Shown piece after piece: positions 32,865 to 44,710 of a stretch of 64,000 nucleotides of DNA (the first letter of the stretch is position 1; each line of letters starts with the position of its first letter). Source of the stretch: Lampris incognitus (lineage: Eukaryota; Chordata; Actinopteri; Lampriformes; Lampridae); assembly GCF_029633865.1 (NCBI RefSeq), contig NC_079220.1:60008077-60072076 (forward strand), written 5' to 3'. Made by a program: the position numbers and the translations under genes. The notes beneath the pieces are model-generated. The model was not told where the DNA came from and ran no database searches. It saw only the letters and a list, made by a program, of their open reading frames with translations.

Positions 32865-33000
32865 GTGTTTGTCTGTTTCTGTCTTGCACTATTTGGTGAA
32901 GCCACAGCCCTCATTTCATTTTTAACATGTGCCTGCACATTGTTTTTAATGACAATAAATTGAATTGAACTGAATTGAATTGAATTGATTTCACCGTTGT
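32865..33000 (+). mobile_element. L2-type LINE 3' end remnant
   Basis: AAGCCACAGCCCTCATTTCA, TTTTTAACATGTGCCTGCAC, then AATGACAATAAATTGAATTG and GAATTGAA repeats. This is the usual tail of a common fish LINE. Confidence 0.6.
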
Positions 33001-33388
33001 CCACGTTTGGAAAATCAAGTAGTGCGGCCACTTCAGCCAAACTACTAAAAATACGGGTAAGGAAATGCCTGCAAATGAGCACAGCAAATGGTGTGCAACC
33101 TACAGCTGTGGTTTGACGGAAGGTACCACTTGGAGGCAGATGGGCATTGATCATTGGATGACGTAAAAGAGCCCGGAGAGATCATAACTGTGGCATAGTT
33201 AAAGAGGGGGACAGCGAACTGCCCAAAAGATCGGAACCACACTCACTTTCTCAGTGTGTGACTGATCGTGTGTCCCTGGGTGGCAAACATAGCAGCAAAT
33301 AAACTATTTTATTAAAAAAAAAACAGCATGTTTGTGTAGGCCTAAGTATTCTGAAACAAATCAGACTATGCCTATAATAAATAAATAA
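33001..33388. other. Nothing recognised
   Basis: Intergenic. Confidence 0.45.
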
Positions 33389-33410
33389 ATAAATATATAT
33401 ATATATACAC

Positions 33411-33486
<76 letters not shown>
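33389..33486 (+). repeat. (TA)n microsatellite
   Basis: Nearly pure TA run of about 100 bp; slippage-prone. Confidence 0.95.
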
Positions 33487-33489
<3 letters not shown>

Positions 33490-33611
33490 CGTACAAGGGC
33501 TAACGTGTCTAACCTGTATCTCCCGCACCGCAGGCGACAACGTTAACCAGTCGACTAAAGGGTCCAACCCATTAGCCAAGGGCTAACGTGTCTACTTATT
33601 CGTGTACATTA
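33487..33611 (-). mobile_element. tRNA-like repeat element (single-arm copy)
   Basis: The reverse complement holds GACACGTTAGCCCTTGG, CCCTTTAGTCGACTGGTTAA and CGTTGTCGCCTGCGGTGCGG then GAGATAC. Same family as 34240-34483 and 13646-13817. The A-box-like TAGTCGACTGG is visible; the B-box side is altered. Confidence 0.65.
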
Positions 33612-33871
33612 TTATACTATATATATCTCAGTTCTGAAAAAATGAATTGACAGGTCATGTAAATATTGATTCAAACAACAAAACACACACACAGGTCCCC
33701 CCGGTTAAATAAATATTAGTTACATAAATTATGTGTTAGCATATATAATTATTTTAAACTTGCAATAACTTTGCTACTTTGCTAGAGGTTTGACACAAGT
33801 GTTTGCCAGAAGGCACTTTTTGTAAGGGAATGTATTATAATGTTTGTGTTACACATATTTCACAATTATTG

Positions 33872-33985
33872 TAGGACAGAGGAAGATGCAGAAGACAGGA
33901 AGAAATGGAAACGGATGATGCGCTGTGGCGACCCCTAACGGGAGCAGCCGAAAGTAGTAATAGTAGTAGTAGTAGTAGTAGTGGT
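33872..33985 (+). mobile_element. RTE-like LINE 3' end (copy D)
   Basis: ACAGAGGAAGATGCAGAAGA, GGAAGAAATGGAAACGGATG, GCGCTGTGGCGACCCCTAAC, GGGAGCAGCCGAAAG then (GTA)n to about 33982. A strongly 5'-truncated insert. Confidence 0.85.
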
Positions 33986-34239
33986 AGGTAGAACCCTCTT
34001 AAGGGTGAGATCCTCAAAATGCTGCTACTTCCATTCTCCCCCCCCCCTCAGAATAACGTTACTGAAGCTGATGATGTATCATCTTTCTAACCAGTACTAG
34101 TCTGCTGTACATTATTGCGCCTATGAAAATAATGGCGAAAATAATGAAAATATGTTTTCAGTATATCTGTGGTGGTGATAGGATTACATTAATATATAGA
34201 GAAAGGATAAGTAGTTGTTTTGATACATATGTATAATAG

Positions 34240-34483
34240 TGTAACATTCAGGAGTAAGACACGTTAGCTAACGGGTCGGACCCTTTAGTCGACTGGTTAA
34301 GGTTGTCGCCCGCGGTGCGGGAGATACGGGTTCGCGTTCCGGCTGTAAACGGATCCCACTTCCACACCAATCTCGCGGAGTATAGCGGAACTCCGCGAAC
34401 AATCCGCCACAGCCGGGACGCGAACCCGCGGGAGACAGTGTTAACCAGTCGGCTAACGTGTCTACTTACTCGTGTACGTTACA
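34240..34483. mobile_element. Palindromic (foldback) element with tRNA-like arms
   Basis: Starts TGTAACATTCAGGAGTAAGA and ends ...CTTACTCGTGTACGTTACA. Both arms carry a tRNA-like segment in opposite directions: left 34262-34347 (TAGTCGACTGGTTAAGG; B-box-like GGTTCGCGTTCC) and right 34392-34470 in reverse. A short GC-rich centre (CTCGCGGAG...CTCCGCGAAC) forms another hairpin. The ends, arms and spacer suggest a MITE built around a tRNA-like sequence. Confidence 0.7.
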
Positions 34484-34684
34484 ATATATTGATGTAATGG
34501 CGAAGATAACTTATGCTAGCTAACGTAGCTCACTAGCCAAGTAGCCAAGCATTGTCAGAGCAAGGAAGGAATCACGTGCTTTGAGAGGAGCAACGCGAAC
34601 GTCAGAGCGGTGACGTTTCACCGGCCAATCAGGTAGCGCTTTTATGAATATTAATGAGCCTGCCCCTGCCAACCTGCATTTCGG

Positions 34685-35062
34685 AAATTGGCACGCCGCG
34701 CAGGGGTCAGCGGAAGTTAACATAACACATTAACAACGCGGCACAGGAGTTAGCGGAAGTTAACGCATTAACATAACGCCGAGTGCGTGATTTTTTTTCG
34801 TACCCGTTTTCCGGGAACTCTGCCTCTGATTGGTCACCTGGATTCCGGGAACACCCGCCCCTACTCTATCTCTGATTGGCTAACCCTATCCCTAACCCCA
34901 CCCTAACCTTAACCAACGACGGCAACGAGTACTAGCCAATCAGAGGCAGAGTTCCCGGAAAACGGGTACGAAAAAAAATCACGCACGCGGCGCAGGAGTT
35001 GGCGGAAGATAACACATCAACATAACGCGGCACAGGAGTTAGCGGAAGTGGAGACGTAACAA
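34685..35062 (+). repeat. Minisatellite, ~40-bp unit, interrupted by a MITE
   Basis: Units of the form ACGCGGCACAGGAGTTAGCG then GAAGTTAACACATTAACATA occur at about 34695, 34735, 34985 and 35025. The MITE at 34783-34986 splits the array. Confidence 0.8.
34783..34986. mobile_element. 204-bp MITE with 50-bp perfect inverted repeats
   Basis: The left arm GTGCGTGATTTTTTTTCGTA... to CTCTGATTGG (34783-34832) is matched in inverse to 34986. The centre contains CCAAT boxes and CCCTAACCCC/CCCTAACC stretches. Arm identity implies a young insertion. Confidence 0.88.
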
Positions 35063-35195
35063 GCGCATTTGATCTCACGCCACTGGTACATTACCCGTTT
35101 TAAAGCACCGCATTACAAATCCAAAGTTATCAAGCAGTACGTGATGATTTTGGTCTGCAACTGTCACAACACATCCAAAGCAACATTTAAGACTG

Positions 35196-35760
35196 TCATG
35201 ACCCGCTCCGCTCCACATCCTAGCTCATGTTTTATGAGTTTTTCATATTCCCCAGTGTTTCCTGTTTTATTGTGGTATTCACGTGTGTCTCGTTTTCAGA
35301 TGCCTGTTCCTGTCAAGTTTCCCTCCTGTGTGATTACCGGCCCCGCCCTAATGTGTTGCACCTGTGTGTCATCATCTCCCCCATGTGTGTATTTAAGCCA
35401 TGCGTTTCTCCCTCATGCTGCCAGTTCGTCTTTACCCCCCGGTGAAGAGTCTGACGCCTCTGCCTGAGCTGACTGGTTGCCGCGCACCGACCTTTTTGCC
35501 CGTTTAAACCTTTTTGGAGCTTTTGCTGCCTGTGTCAGTCTGCTTTGTGCGTCCTTCGTCATTGTGAGCCTGCGAACTGGCCACAATATGGACTCCGCAG
35601 ACTCAGCCCGGTTCGTAGTGCTCTGCGAGCTAGGACCAGCGACCGCAATGCTAGAAGTGGTGTATGAATCGGACGCTACATCGCCGTGTGACCCTGGTAA
35701 GTTTTCTTTTTCCTGTCAGACACCAACGTTAGTGACTGTCTCACACGTTAGTTTCAAATA
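35196..35760 (+). mobile_element. Ty3/gypsy-like LTR retroelement fossil, broken
   Basis: Starts TGTCATGACCCG, with a TATTTAAG promoter-like box near 35392, in the style of fish Ty3/gypsy LTRs. A short gag-like start follows at about 35588. Only an LTR-like part and a stub remain; the rest of the element is absent. Family and ends are tentative. Confidence 0.45.
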
Positions 35761-35982
35761 AGACAACTGTACTTCTTTAACTGAACTTCATTTGCGCTCT
35801 CAACATCAAGTGGCCACAGCCTACCGAACACTTCAACAAGTGCCTTTCACTAGCAGCGCGCCTTCCTCCTAACAGGAGGGTTACCGTAAAGACTGCAGTA
35901 GAAGTGACTAACAAAACAGGCTACTGTATTATAGGCACCAACAAAAGTTAACTTAACAAACTTAACAGTTGTCTCATTTAGG

Positions 35983-36060
35983 GCTGCAACTAACTATTTT
36001 GACAGTCGAGTGACTTATCGATTATTGATACAAATAATCGATTATTCAGATTATGACTCG
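35983..36060. mobile_element. hAT MITE end fragment
   Basis: AGGGCTGCAACTAACTATTT then repeated ATCGATTATT motifs, a terminus very common in fish and other vertebrate hAT MITEs. The other end is not found. Confidence 0.6.
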
Positions 36061-37339
36061 CACAGTTACTCAATGGGTCTTATTTATCTATCTGCTTTCA
36101 AATGTAGCTTTAGGTTGTTTTAGGCATGCGGTAACGATAAAGATAAGACCTTTATTCAAAAATGTATTTTTTTTAATGAATGGTTAACTAGGACTAGTTC
36201 AGTGAGGGCAGTTGCTTGCTGGGGTGTACAAGTCTGCTTCCTTTGAAGAAAGCCATCCATGGTAGCATTACAAGATCCAACAAACCCACAACTTGTTCCA
36301 ATTAATTTGAATGCAACCCACATTGGGCATGCACGCATAGACACAAGTTGTAGAAATCTTTCACAAATTAAAGTTATCAAATGCTCCGGTGTTCTCCAAA
36401 CTTTTGTATTTGGCAGCAACACTATCTCCAGCCATACATGTCACCATGACAACAATGCGACGTTTAAGCAAAGAATTTCCAAATGGCAGACAGGCTCTGG
36501 TTTAACATTGTAAAGTTAGGGCACATATGGTATGTGAACAGGATGGTTGTGAATATGTCCAATGTCATTAATAATTGATTGATCAAGAGAAAATGTATTT
36601 CAAAACAGAAAATGTTACAGCTCATAACGTGAAGTAACATGGCTTTTAACATTACCTATACTAGCTAGCCAGCTAGCTTAATGAGAGGAGTCTTCATCAT
36701 GCAGAGAGCCAATGTGCCACCTCTTCAGATTTTGCGTCGCGTTGATCAGTGCATAATTTCTGTTGGTTGGTTAGTAGACGTAGCTCGTACTAACAGTCAC
36801 ATTGTGAGATGGTCATCCTAACTTTGTGACACTGTCAGACTTTTGTCCCAGGTTATCTTCGGTCGTAAGACTGGAATAATGGCCGTCTTTGAACCTGTCT
36901 CACAGTGCAACGTAAGACCACTTTTAGGACCCCGACCAAACATCGCCACGTTCAGTCATCTGAGACGGCCCAAATCGCATAGTCTGTAGGAGAGAGATAA
37001 TGTTTAGTTACAGAATTTTTTTTTTTTAAAAAAAACATCCAAACTCCAAATCTACCTGGAGACACACCAGAGAGCCAATCGGTAATGAGCAGGGCAGCCC
37101 TCCCACTGGCAAGTAAACTGACGATGATTGTTGCCTTCAGAAACTGCAGGGGGCTATTATGAAAGTAGAGTTGTCATATATGGGGTTTTAAATTTTCAGT
37201 TAAGACAAAAACAATGTTCTTTAAAAGGAAAAGAACTGATAATGAAATGAAACAAATTATGTAATCAAAAATTGGAAAAGCGGAACCCTTTGAGTTTTTA
37301 AGGATATGGTTCGATGAAAGAATTACGTGCTTATACATT
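36061..37339. other. Nothing recognised
   Basis: Intergenic; an AT-rich stretch at 37017-37035 and no exon seen. Confidence 0.45.
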
Positions 37340-37589
37340 CAGAAAGTAGTGGACAAATTAATTAACGGATAGCTCATTCTACATTTTTTTTTGTTAGACT
37401 TTGGGGTAGAACTAGGGTAAGATGTCTTTTTTTTTGTTTGCTCAGGCAGCCAGTCTCTGCTGTGGGATTGTCTGCCCTAGCAGATGAAACCCCAGCCCTA
37501 ACCGTAAGATCCATCCGTTAAGTTTATCCAAACCTAACGCTAACCAAAAGCAGCAAAAGACTGTATTTTCAGCGATCATTTCTGCCGTT

Positions 37590-38090
37590 ATTAACTTGAA
37601 ATATGTTTCTAAAGTGATTCCCGCCAGCCACGATTATGGGCTGTCGTGAATCTTCCTGAGCGCAAAGCGGGTACAGAGAAGTTGTTTAATGACAAACTCT
37701 GCTTTTATGACCGTTTAGTGCTCCTTTATGGGAGCTTCGAGGAAGGAGCGCATTCTGAGGGGTTAAAAGGGGAAAAATTCAGAAATCCACCAGTTTTATC
37801 CAGACCTTACCCTAAAAACATTAAATTGCAATAGCAGACAACTTCAAAAAAAAGAGAAGCTTATATTACTCTAAACCCCACCAATAACTTTTCAGGCTTA
37901 AAGCAGGGTAAACTAATTCAAGATGGGAGCTAAATTGTAAAGAAGAAACATCCAAATTTACCGTATCCTTAATCCATCAAACTCTATCCACATCCCTAAC
38001 CCTAATTCTGGGGATATCTCTAAGCCAGCACTGGCGGAGGCACTCTGGTTACACACGCTGGCCCGGACATTCAACCCTTAATTTTCACTC
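37590..38090 (+). repeat. Satellite spacer cassette, long ancestral-like form
   Basis: Carries both the outer part (ATGTTTCTAAAGTGATTCCC, TTCCTGAGCGCAAAGCGGGT) and the inner part (CTCCTTTATGGGAGCTTCGA to GGGCATTCAACCC). Confidence 0.75.
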
Positions 38091-40410
38091 CGAGAAGCTC
38101 AATATTATCCATCAGAAATGCCATTGCCGTGGTTAGCTTGGCTGCTGTGAAGAGTTTGACTCTATTGCTGTGGTATTCTCTTTGCGATTGTCTACCTGAG
38201 CTGATAAAACCCTTACCCTAAGCGAAACATGTAGAAAGAGCCATCCATTAATTTTACCCAAAACTTTCACTTCAAGAAGTTTGGTACTTTCCATCAGAAA
38301 TGCCATTGCCGTGGTTAGCTTGGCTACCGCGAAGAGTTAGCCTCTGTTGCTGTGGTATTCTCTGTGCAATTGACTTCCCGAGCTGGTAAAACTCTTACAC
38401 TAATCGAAATATGTAGAAAGAGCCGTCCATTAATTTTATCCAAAACTTTCACTCTGAGAAGCTTGGTACTTTCCATCAGAAATGCCATTGCCGTGGTTAG
38501 CTTGGCTACTGCGAAGAGTTAGATTCTGTTGCTGTGGTATTCTCTGTGCAATTGTCTGCCTGAGCTGATAAAACCCATACCCTAAGCAAAACATGTAGAA
38601 AGAGCCATCTCGTTCTACATTTTTCAGTCCGGGTTGGTGTAGGGTTATGGTCAGCAAGAGAGACTGTCTGCCTGAGCTGATAAAACCCTTACGCTAACCA
38701 AACCGAAACATTGTAAAAAGCGCATACGTTAATAAGATCCAAAATTGTCACTCCCATTCCCATGGTGAGCTTTGCTACTGAGAAGATTGTCTCTGTTGCT
38801 GTGATTTTTTGCCTGAGCAGATGAAACCCTTACCCAATCCCAAACCCTACCTCAACCAAAACATGAAGAAAGTCATCAGTTAATTTGATGCAAAATGGTG
38901 ACTACGAGAAACTAGGTACTTTATTTCAGAATTGTCATTGCTGTTTAGCTTACCTACTGCGAAGTGTTAGTCTCTGTTGTTGTGCTATTCTGTGTGGGAT
39001 TGTCTGCCTGAGCAGGTAAAACCCTTACCCTATCCCAACCGAAACATGTAGAAAGAGCACTCCGTTAGTTTTATCTGAAACTATCTATGTTCAGAAATGC
39101 TACTGCGAAGGGGTAGTCGCTGTTGCTGTGGTAATGTTTGCCTGAGCAGATAAAACTTTTAGCCAAACTCATCCCTAACCGAAAGATGTAGAAAGAGCAA
39201 TCTGTTAATTTTATCCAAACCTTTCAGTTGGAAAAGCTCAGTACTTTCCGTCAGAAATGACTGTCATGGATAGCTTGGCTACTGCTAAGAGTTACACTCT
39301 GGTGTGGTATTTTTTTGTGGGATTGTTTGACTGAGCAGATAAATCCTTACGCTTAGCGAAATGTGTAGAAAGAGCTGTCCAGTAATTTTATCCAAAACCT
39401 TCACTCCCGAGAAGCTTGGTACTTTCCATCAGAAATGCCATTGCCGTGGTTAGCTTGGCTACTACGGAGAGTTAGTCTCTGTTGCTGTTGTATTCTCTGT
39501 GCGATTGTCTGCCTGAGCTGAGAAAACCCTTACCCTAATTGAAACGTGTAGAAACCGCCTCCGTGAATTTTTTCCCGAAACTATCACTCAGAAGCTCGGT
39601 ACTTGAGAAGAGCAGTGCCATTGCTGTGTTTAGCTTGGCTACGGCAAAGTTAGCCTCTGTTGCTGTGGGATTGTCTGCCTGAGCAGGTAAAACCCTTACG
39701 CTAACCAAATCAAAACGTTGTTGTAAGAGCATATTTTAATAAGATCCAAAACTGTCACTCCGAGAAGCCTAGTACTTTCCATCAGAAATGCCATCGTGAG
39801 CTTTGCTATTCTGAAGAGTTAGTCTCTGTTTGCCTGAGCAGATAAAACCCTTACGCAAACCCTACCTCAACCAAAACATTAAAGTCATCAGTTAATTTGA
39901 TCCAAAATTGTCTACGAGAAATTCGGTACTTTATTTCAAAATTGTCATTTCTGTGTTTAGCTTGGCTACCGCGAAGTGGTAGTCTCTGTCGCTGTGGGGT
40001 TGTCTGCCTGAGCAGGTAAAACACTTGCCCGAACCGAAACATGTAGAAAGAGCCATCTGTTTATTTTATCCAAAGCTATCGCGCCGAGAAGCTCAGTACG
40101 TTCCAGCCACAGTGCCATTGGCATAATTAGCTTGGCTACGATGAAGAGTTGGTCTCTGTTGCTGTGGGATTTCTGAGGGATTGTTCAACTAAACGGATAA
40201 AACCCTTACCCTAAGTGAAACATGTAGAAAGGACTCCGGTAATTTTATCCAAAACTTTCACTCCGAGAAGCTTGGTACTTTCCACCAGAAATGCCATTGC
40301 AGTGGTTAGCTTGGCTACTGCGAAGAGGTAGTCTCTGTTGCTGTGGTATTCTCTGTGCGATTGTCTGCCTGAGCTGATAAAACCCTTACCCTAAGCGAAA
40401 CATGTAGAAA

Positions 40411-41175
40411 GAGCCATCTTGTTCTACATTTTTCAGTCAGGGTTGGTGTAGGGTTATGGTCAGCAACAGAGACCGTCTGCCTGTGCAGATAAAACCCTTA
40501 CACTAAACCTATCCCAACCCTTTAAAATGTAGAAAGAGCCATCCGTTAATTGTATACACACCTAAAGCTCCAATACGCTCAGTATTTCCCATCAGAAATG
40601 CCATTGCTGTGGTTAGCTTGATTCCTGCTAAGAATTAATCCCACAAAGAATACCATAGTAAGAGAGACTGTCTTGGCAGTTGCCAAGCTAACCACTGCAG
40701 TGGCGTTTCTGAAGGAAAGTACAGAGCTTCTCAGTGTGAAAGGTTTGGATAAAATTAACGGATAGCTCATTCTACATTTGTTGTTTTTTTTTTTTGGCTC
40801 CTTTATGGGAGCTTCGAGGAAGGAGCGCATTCTGAGGGGTTAAAAAGGGGTAAAATTTCAGAAATCCACCAGTTTTATCCAGACCTAAACCTTAGTCCTT
40901 ACCCTAAAAACATTAAATTGCAATAGCAGACTACTTAAAAAAAAAGAAGCTTATATTATTCTAAACCCCACCAATAACTTTTCAAGCTTAAAGCAGGGTA
41001 AACCAATCAAGATGGGAGGTGAATTGTAAAAAGAAACATCCAACTTTACCGTATCCTTAATCCGTCAAACTCTATCCACATCCCTAACCCCAATTCTGGG
41101 GGTATCTCCAAGTCAGCACTGGCGGAGGCACTCTGGTGACACGCGCTGACCCGGGCATTCAACCCTAAACTTACA
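40411..41175 (+). repeat. Satellite cassette with inverted monomer
   Basis: GAGCCATCTTGTTCTACATT start, inverted monomer at about 40625-40780, then the CTCCTTTATGGGAGC block to the CATTCAACCC end. Confidence 0.85.
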
Positions 41176-41259
41176 CTCCGAGAAGGTTGGTATTATCCAT
41201 CAGAAATGCCATTGCCGTGGTTCGCTTGCCTACTGCAAAGAGTTAGTCTCTGTTGCTGT

Positions 41260-41680
41260 GCTGTTGTTGAGAAATGTGTTTCTAAAGTGAGTCCTGATAC
41301 CCACGATGAGCTGCGATGCTTCTTCCTGAGCATAAAGCAGGTACAGAGAAGTGGTTTAATCACAGGTTCTGTGCTTTTGTGGAAAGAAGCATGCTCTGAG
41401 TGGTAAAATGCAGAGAGCCATCAATTAATTTTATTTAAACATGACCCTAAAAACAAACTGCTGTAGCAGTGAACTTCACAAAAAAATCATTTATAATGCT
41501 CCAACCCCCACCATCAATTTTTCAAGTTTAAACGGGGTAAACCAATCAAGAGATCAATTGTAAAGAAGAAAAAACATCCAAATTGAACCTACCATTAACC
41601 CATCAAACTCTCTCCTTAACTCTAATCCTGAGGGTTTCTCCATGCTGGCGCTTAGGCACTGTCCACCTGAGCAGATAAAA
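41260..41680 (+). repeat. Satellite spacer cassette, diverged long form
   Basis: GAAATGTGTTTCTAAAGTGA, GCTTCTTCCTGAGCATAAAG and TTCAAGTTTAAACGGGGTAA correspond to 59760-60130. Confidence 0.7.
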
Positions 41681-44600
41681 CTTTCCCCAAACCTTATCTA
41701 AACCGAAACATGTAGAAAGAACCATCCGTTCATTTGATCCAAAACTTTGACTACGAGAAGCTTGGTACTCTCCTTCAGAAATGACATTGCTGTGGTTAGT
41801 TTGGCGACCGCGAAGAGTTAGTCACTTTCTGTGGGATTATCTGCCCGAGCAGATAGAACTTTACCCCAACCGAAATGTAGAAGGAGCCTTCCTTTAACTG
41901 GATCCAAAACTCTTACTGACAAGCTCTGTACTTTACATCAGAAATGCCATGGTCATGGTGAGCTTTGCTACCACAAAGAGTTAGTCTCTGTTGCTGTGGT
42001 ATTCTCTGTGGCATTGTCTGCCTGGGCAGGTAAAACACTTGCCCTAACCCAACCGAAACATGTAGAAAGAGCCATCTGTTTATTTTATCAAAAACTATCG
42101 CGCCGAGAAGCTCAGTACGTTCAAGCCGCAGTGCCATTGCCATAATTAGCTTGGCTACGATGAAGAGTTGGTCTCTGTTGCTGTGGGATTTCTGAGGGAT
42201 TGTTCAATTAAACGGATAAAACCCTTACCCTAAGTGAAACATGTAGAAGCACTCCGGTAATGTTATCCAAAACTTTCACTCCGAGAAGCTTGGTACTTTC
42301 CACCAGAAATGCCATTGCCGTGGTTAGCTTGGCTACTGTGAAGAGTTAGTCTCTGTTGCTGTGGTATTCTCTGTTTGATTGTCTGCCTGAGCAGATAATG
42401 CCCTTACAACTAAGCGAAATATATAGAAAAAGCCGTCCAGTAATTTTATCAAACTTTTATTATGAGTAGCTTGGTACTTTCCATCAGAAATTCCATTTTC
42501 GTAGTTGGCTTGGCTACGATGAAGAGTTGGTCTCTGTTGCTGTTGTATTTCTGCGATTGTCTGCTTAAACAGGTAACACACTTAACCTAACCCAACCAAA
42601 ACATGTAGGAAGAGCCGTCTGTTAATTTTATCCAAAATATTCACTCAAAGAAGCTCTGTTCTTTGCTTCAGAAATTCCATTGCCGTGGTTAGCTTGGCTA
42701 CCATGAAGAGTTGGTCTCTGTTTCTGAGGGATTGTCCGTGTCAATGGATTAAACCCTTACACAAAGCGAAATATGTAGAAAAGCCGTGCATTAATTTTAC
42801 CCAAATCTTTCCCTCCAAGAAGCTCTGTACTTTCCATCAGAAATGCCATTGATGTGATTAGCTTGGCTACCACGAAGAGTTATTATTCTCTGTTGTTGTA
42901 TTTCTGCGGATTGTCTGACTGAACAGATAAAATCCTTATCTTAAGCGAAATTTGTAGCAAGAGGCATCCAGTAATGTTATCCAAAACTTTCACACCGAGA
43001 AGCTTGGTACTTTCCATCAGGAATGCCATTGCCGTAGTTAGCTTGGTTACTACGAAGAGTTAGTCTCTGTTGCTGTGGTGTTCTCTGTGCGATTGACTGC
43101 CTGAGCTGATAAAACCCTTACACTAAGCGAAACATGCAGAAAGAGCCGTCCATTACTGTTATACAAAACTTTCACTCCGAGAAGCTTGGTACTTTCCATC
43201 AGGAATGCCATTGCTGCAGTTAGCTTGGCTACTGCGAAGAGTTGGTCTCTGTTGCTGTGGTATCCTCTGTGCGATTGACTGCCTGAGCTGATAAAACCCT
43301 AACGCTAAGCGAAACATGTAGAAAGGGCCGTCCATTAATTTCATCCAAAACTTTCACTCCGAGAAGCTTGGTACTTGGCATCAGTAATGCCATTGCTGTG
43401 TTTAGCTTGGCTACTACGAAGAGTTAGTCTCTGTTGCTGTGGTGTTCTCTGTGCGATTGTCTGCCTAAGCTGATAAAACCCTTACACTAGGCGAAATATG
43501 TGGAAAGAGCTGTCCAGTAATTTTATCCAAAACTTTCACTCAGAGAATCTTTATACTTTCCCTCAGTAATGACATTGCCTTGGTTTGCTTCGGTTCCACG
43601 AAGAGTTAGTCTCTGTTGCTGTTGTATTTCTGTGGGATTGTCCGACTGAACAGATAAAACCCTTACTATAAGTAAAATATGTAGAATAGCCGTTCATTAA
43701 TTTCACTGCAAGAAACTTGATACTTTCCATCAGGAATGCCATTGCCATAGTTAGCTTGGCTACTACGAAGAGTTAGTCTCTGTTGCTGTGGTATTCTCTG
43801 TGCGATTGTCTGTCTGAGCTTATACAACCCTTACACTAAGCGAAATATGTAGAAAGAGCTGTCCATTAATGTTATCCAAAACTTTCACTCCGAGAATCTT
43901 GATACTTCCCATCAGGAATGCCATTGCTGTAGTTAGCTTGGCTTCTACGAAGAGTTGGTCTCTGTCGCTGTGGGATTGTCTGCCTGAGCAGGTAAAACCC
44001 TTACCGTAACTCTACTCTAACCAAAAGATGTGGAACGACCCAACCCTTAATTTTATTCCGAGCAGCTCGGTACATTCCATCTGAAATGCCATTACTGTGG
44101 TTAGCTTGTCTATCGAAGTTATTCTCTGTTGCAGTGGTATTCTCTAAGATTTTCTGCCTTAGCAGGTAAAACCCTAACAGTATCCCAACCGAAACGTCTA
44201 GAAAGACCAGTCCGTTAATTTCATCTGAAACTATCACTCCATGTTCAGAAATGCTACTGCGAAGAGTTAGTCTCTGTTGCTGTGGTATTCTCTGTGCGAT
44301 TGTCTGCCTCAGCTGATAAAACCCTTACCCTAAGCGAAACATAGAAAGAGCCGTCCAGTAATTTTATCTAAAACTTTCGCTTCGAGAAGCTTGGTCCTTC
44401 CATCAGAAATGCCATTGCTGTGGTTAGCTTGTCTACTGCGAAGAGTTAGTCTCTGTTGCTGTGGTATTCTCTGTGCGATTGTCTGCCTGAGCTGATAAAA
44501 CCCTTACACTAAGCGAAACATATAGAAAGAGCCGTCCATTAATTCTATCGAAGACTTTCACTCTGAGACGCTCAGTATTTCCCATCAGAAATGCCATTGC

Positions 44601-44710
44601 CGTGGTTAGCTTGGCTACTGCGAAGAGTTGGTCTCTTTTGCTGTGGTATTCTCTGTGCGATTGTCTGCCTCAGCTGATAAAACCCTTACCCTAAGCGAAA
44701 CATGTAGAAA

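Larger units (their letters stand above)
37340..44710 (+). repeat. Degenerate left flank of the satellite array
   Basis: Monomers differ strongly from one another in sequence and length and often carry ACCCTTACCCTAA-type variants. Scrambled cassette pieces occur at 37590-38090, 38600-38670 and 41260-41680. Confidence 0.8.

Noticed and set aside
33389-33486. Possible matrix-attachment or origin site in the TA run
   Set aside because: A pure TA microsatellite gives no specific support for such a role.
36156-36422. 88-codon minus-strand open frame
   Set aside because: No family resemblance or splice signals I can defend.
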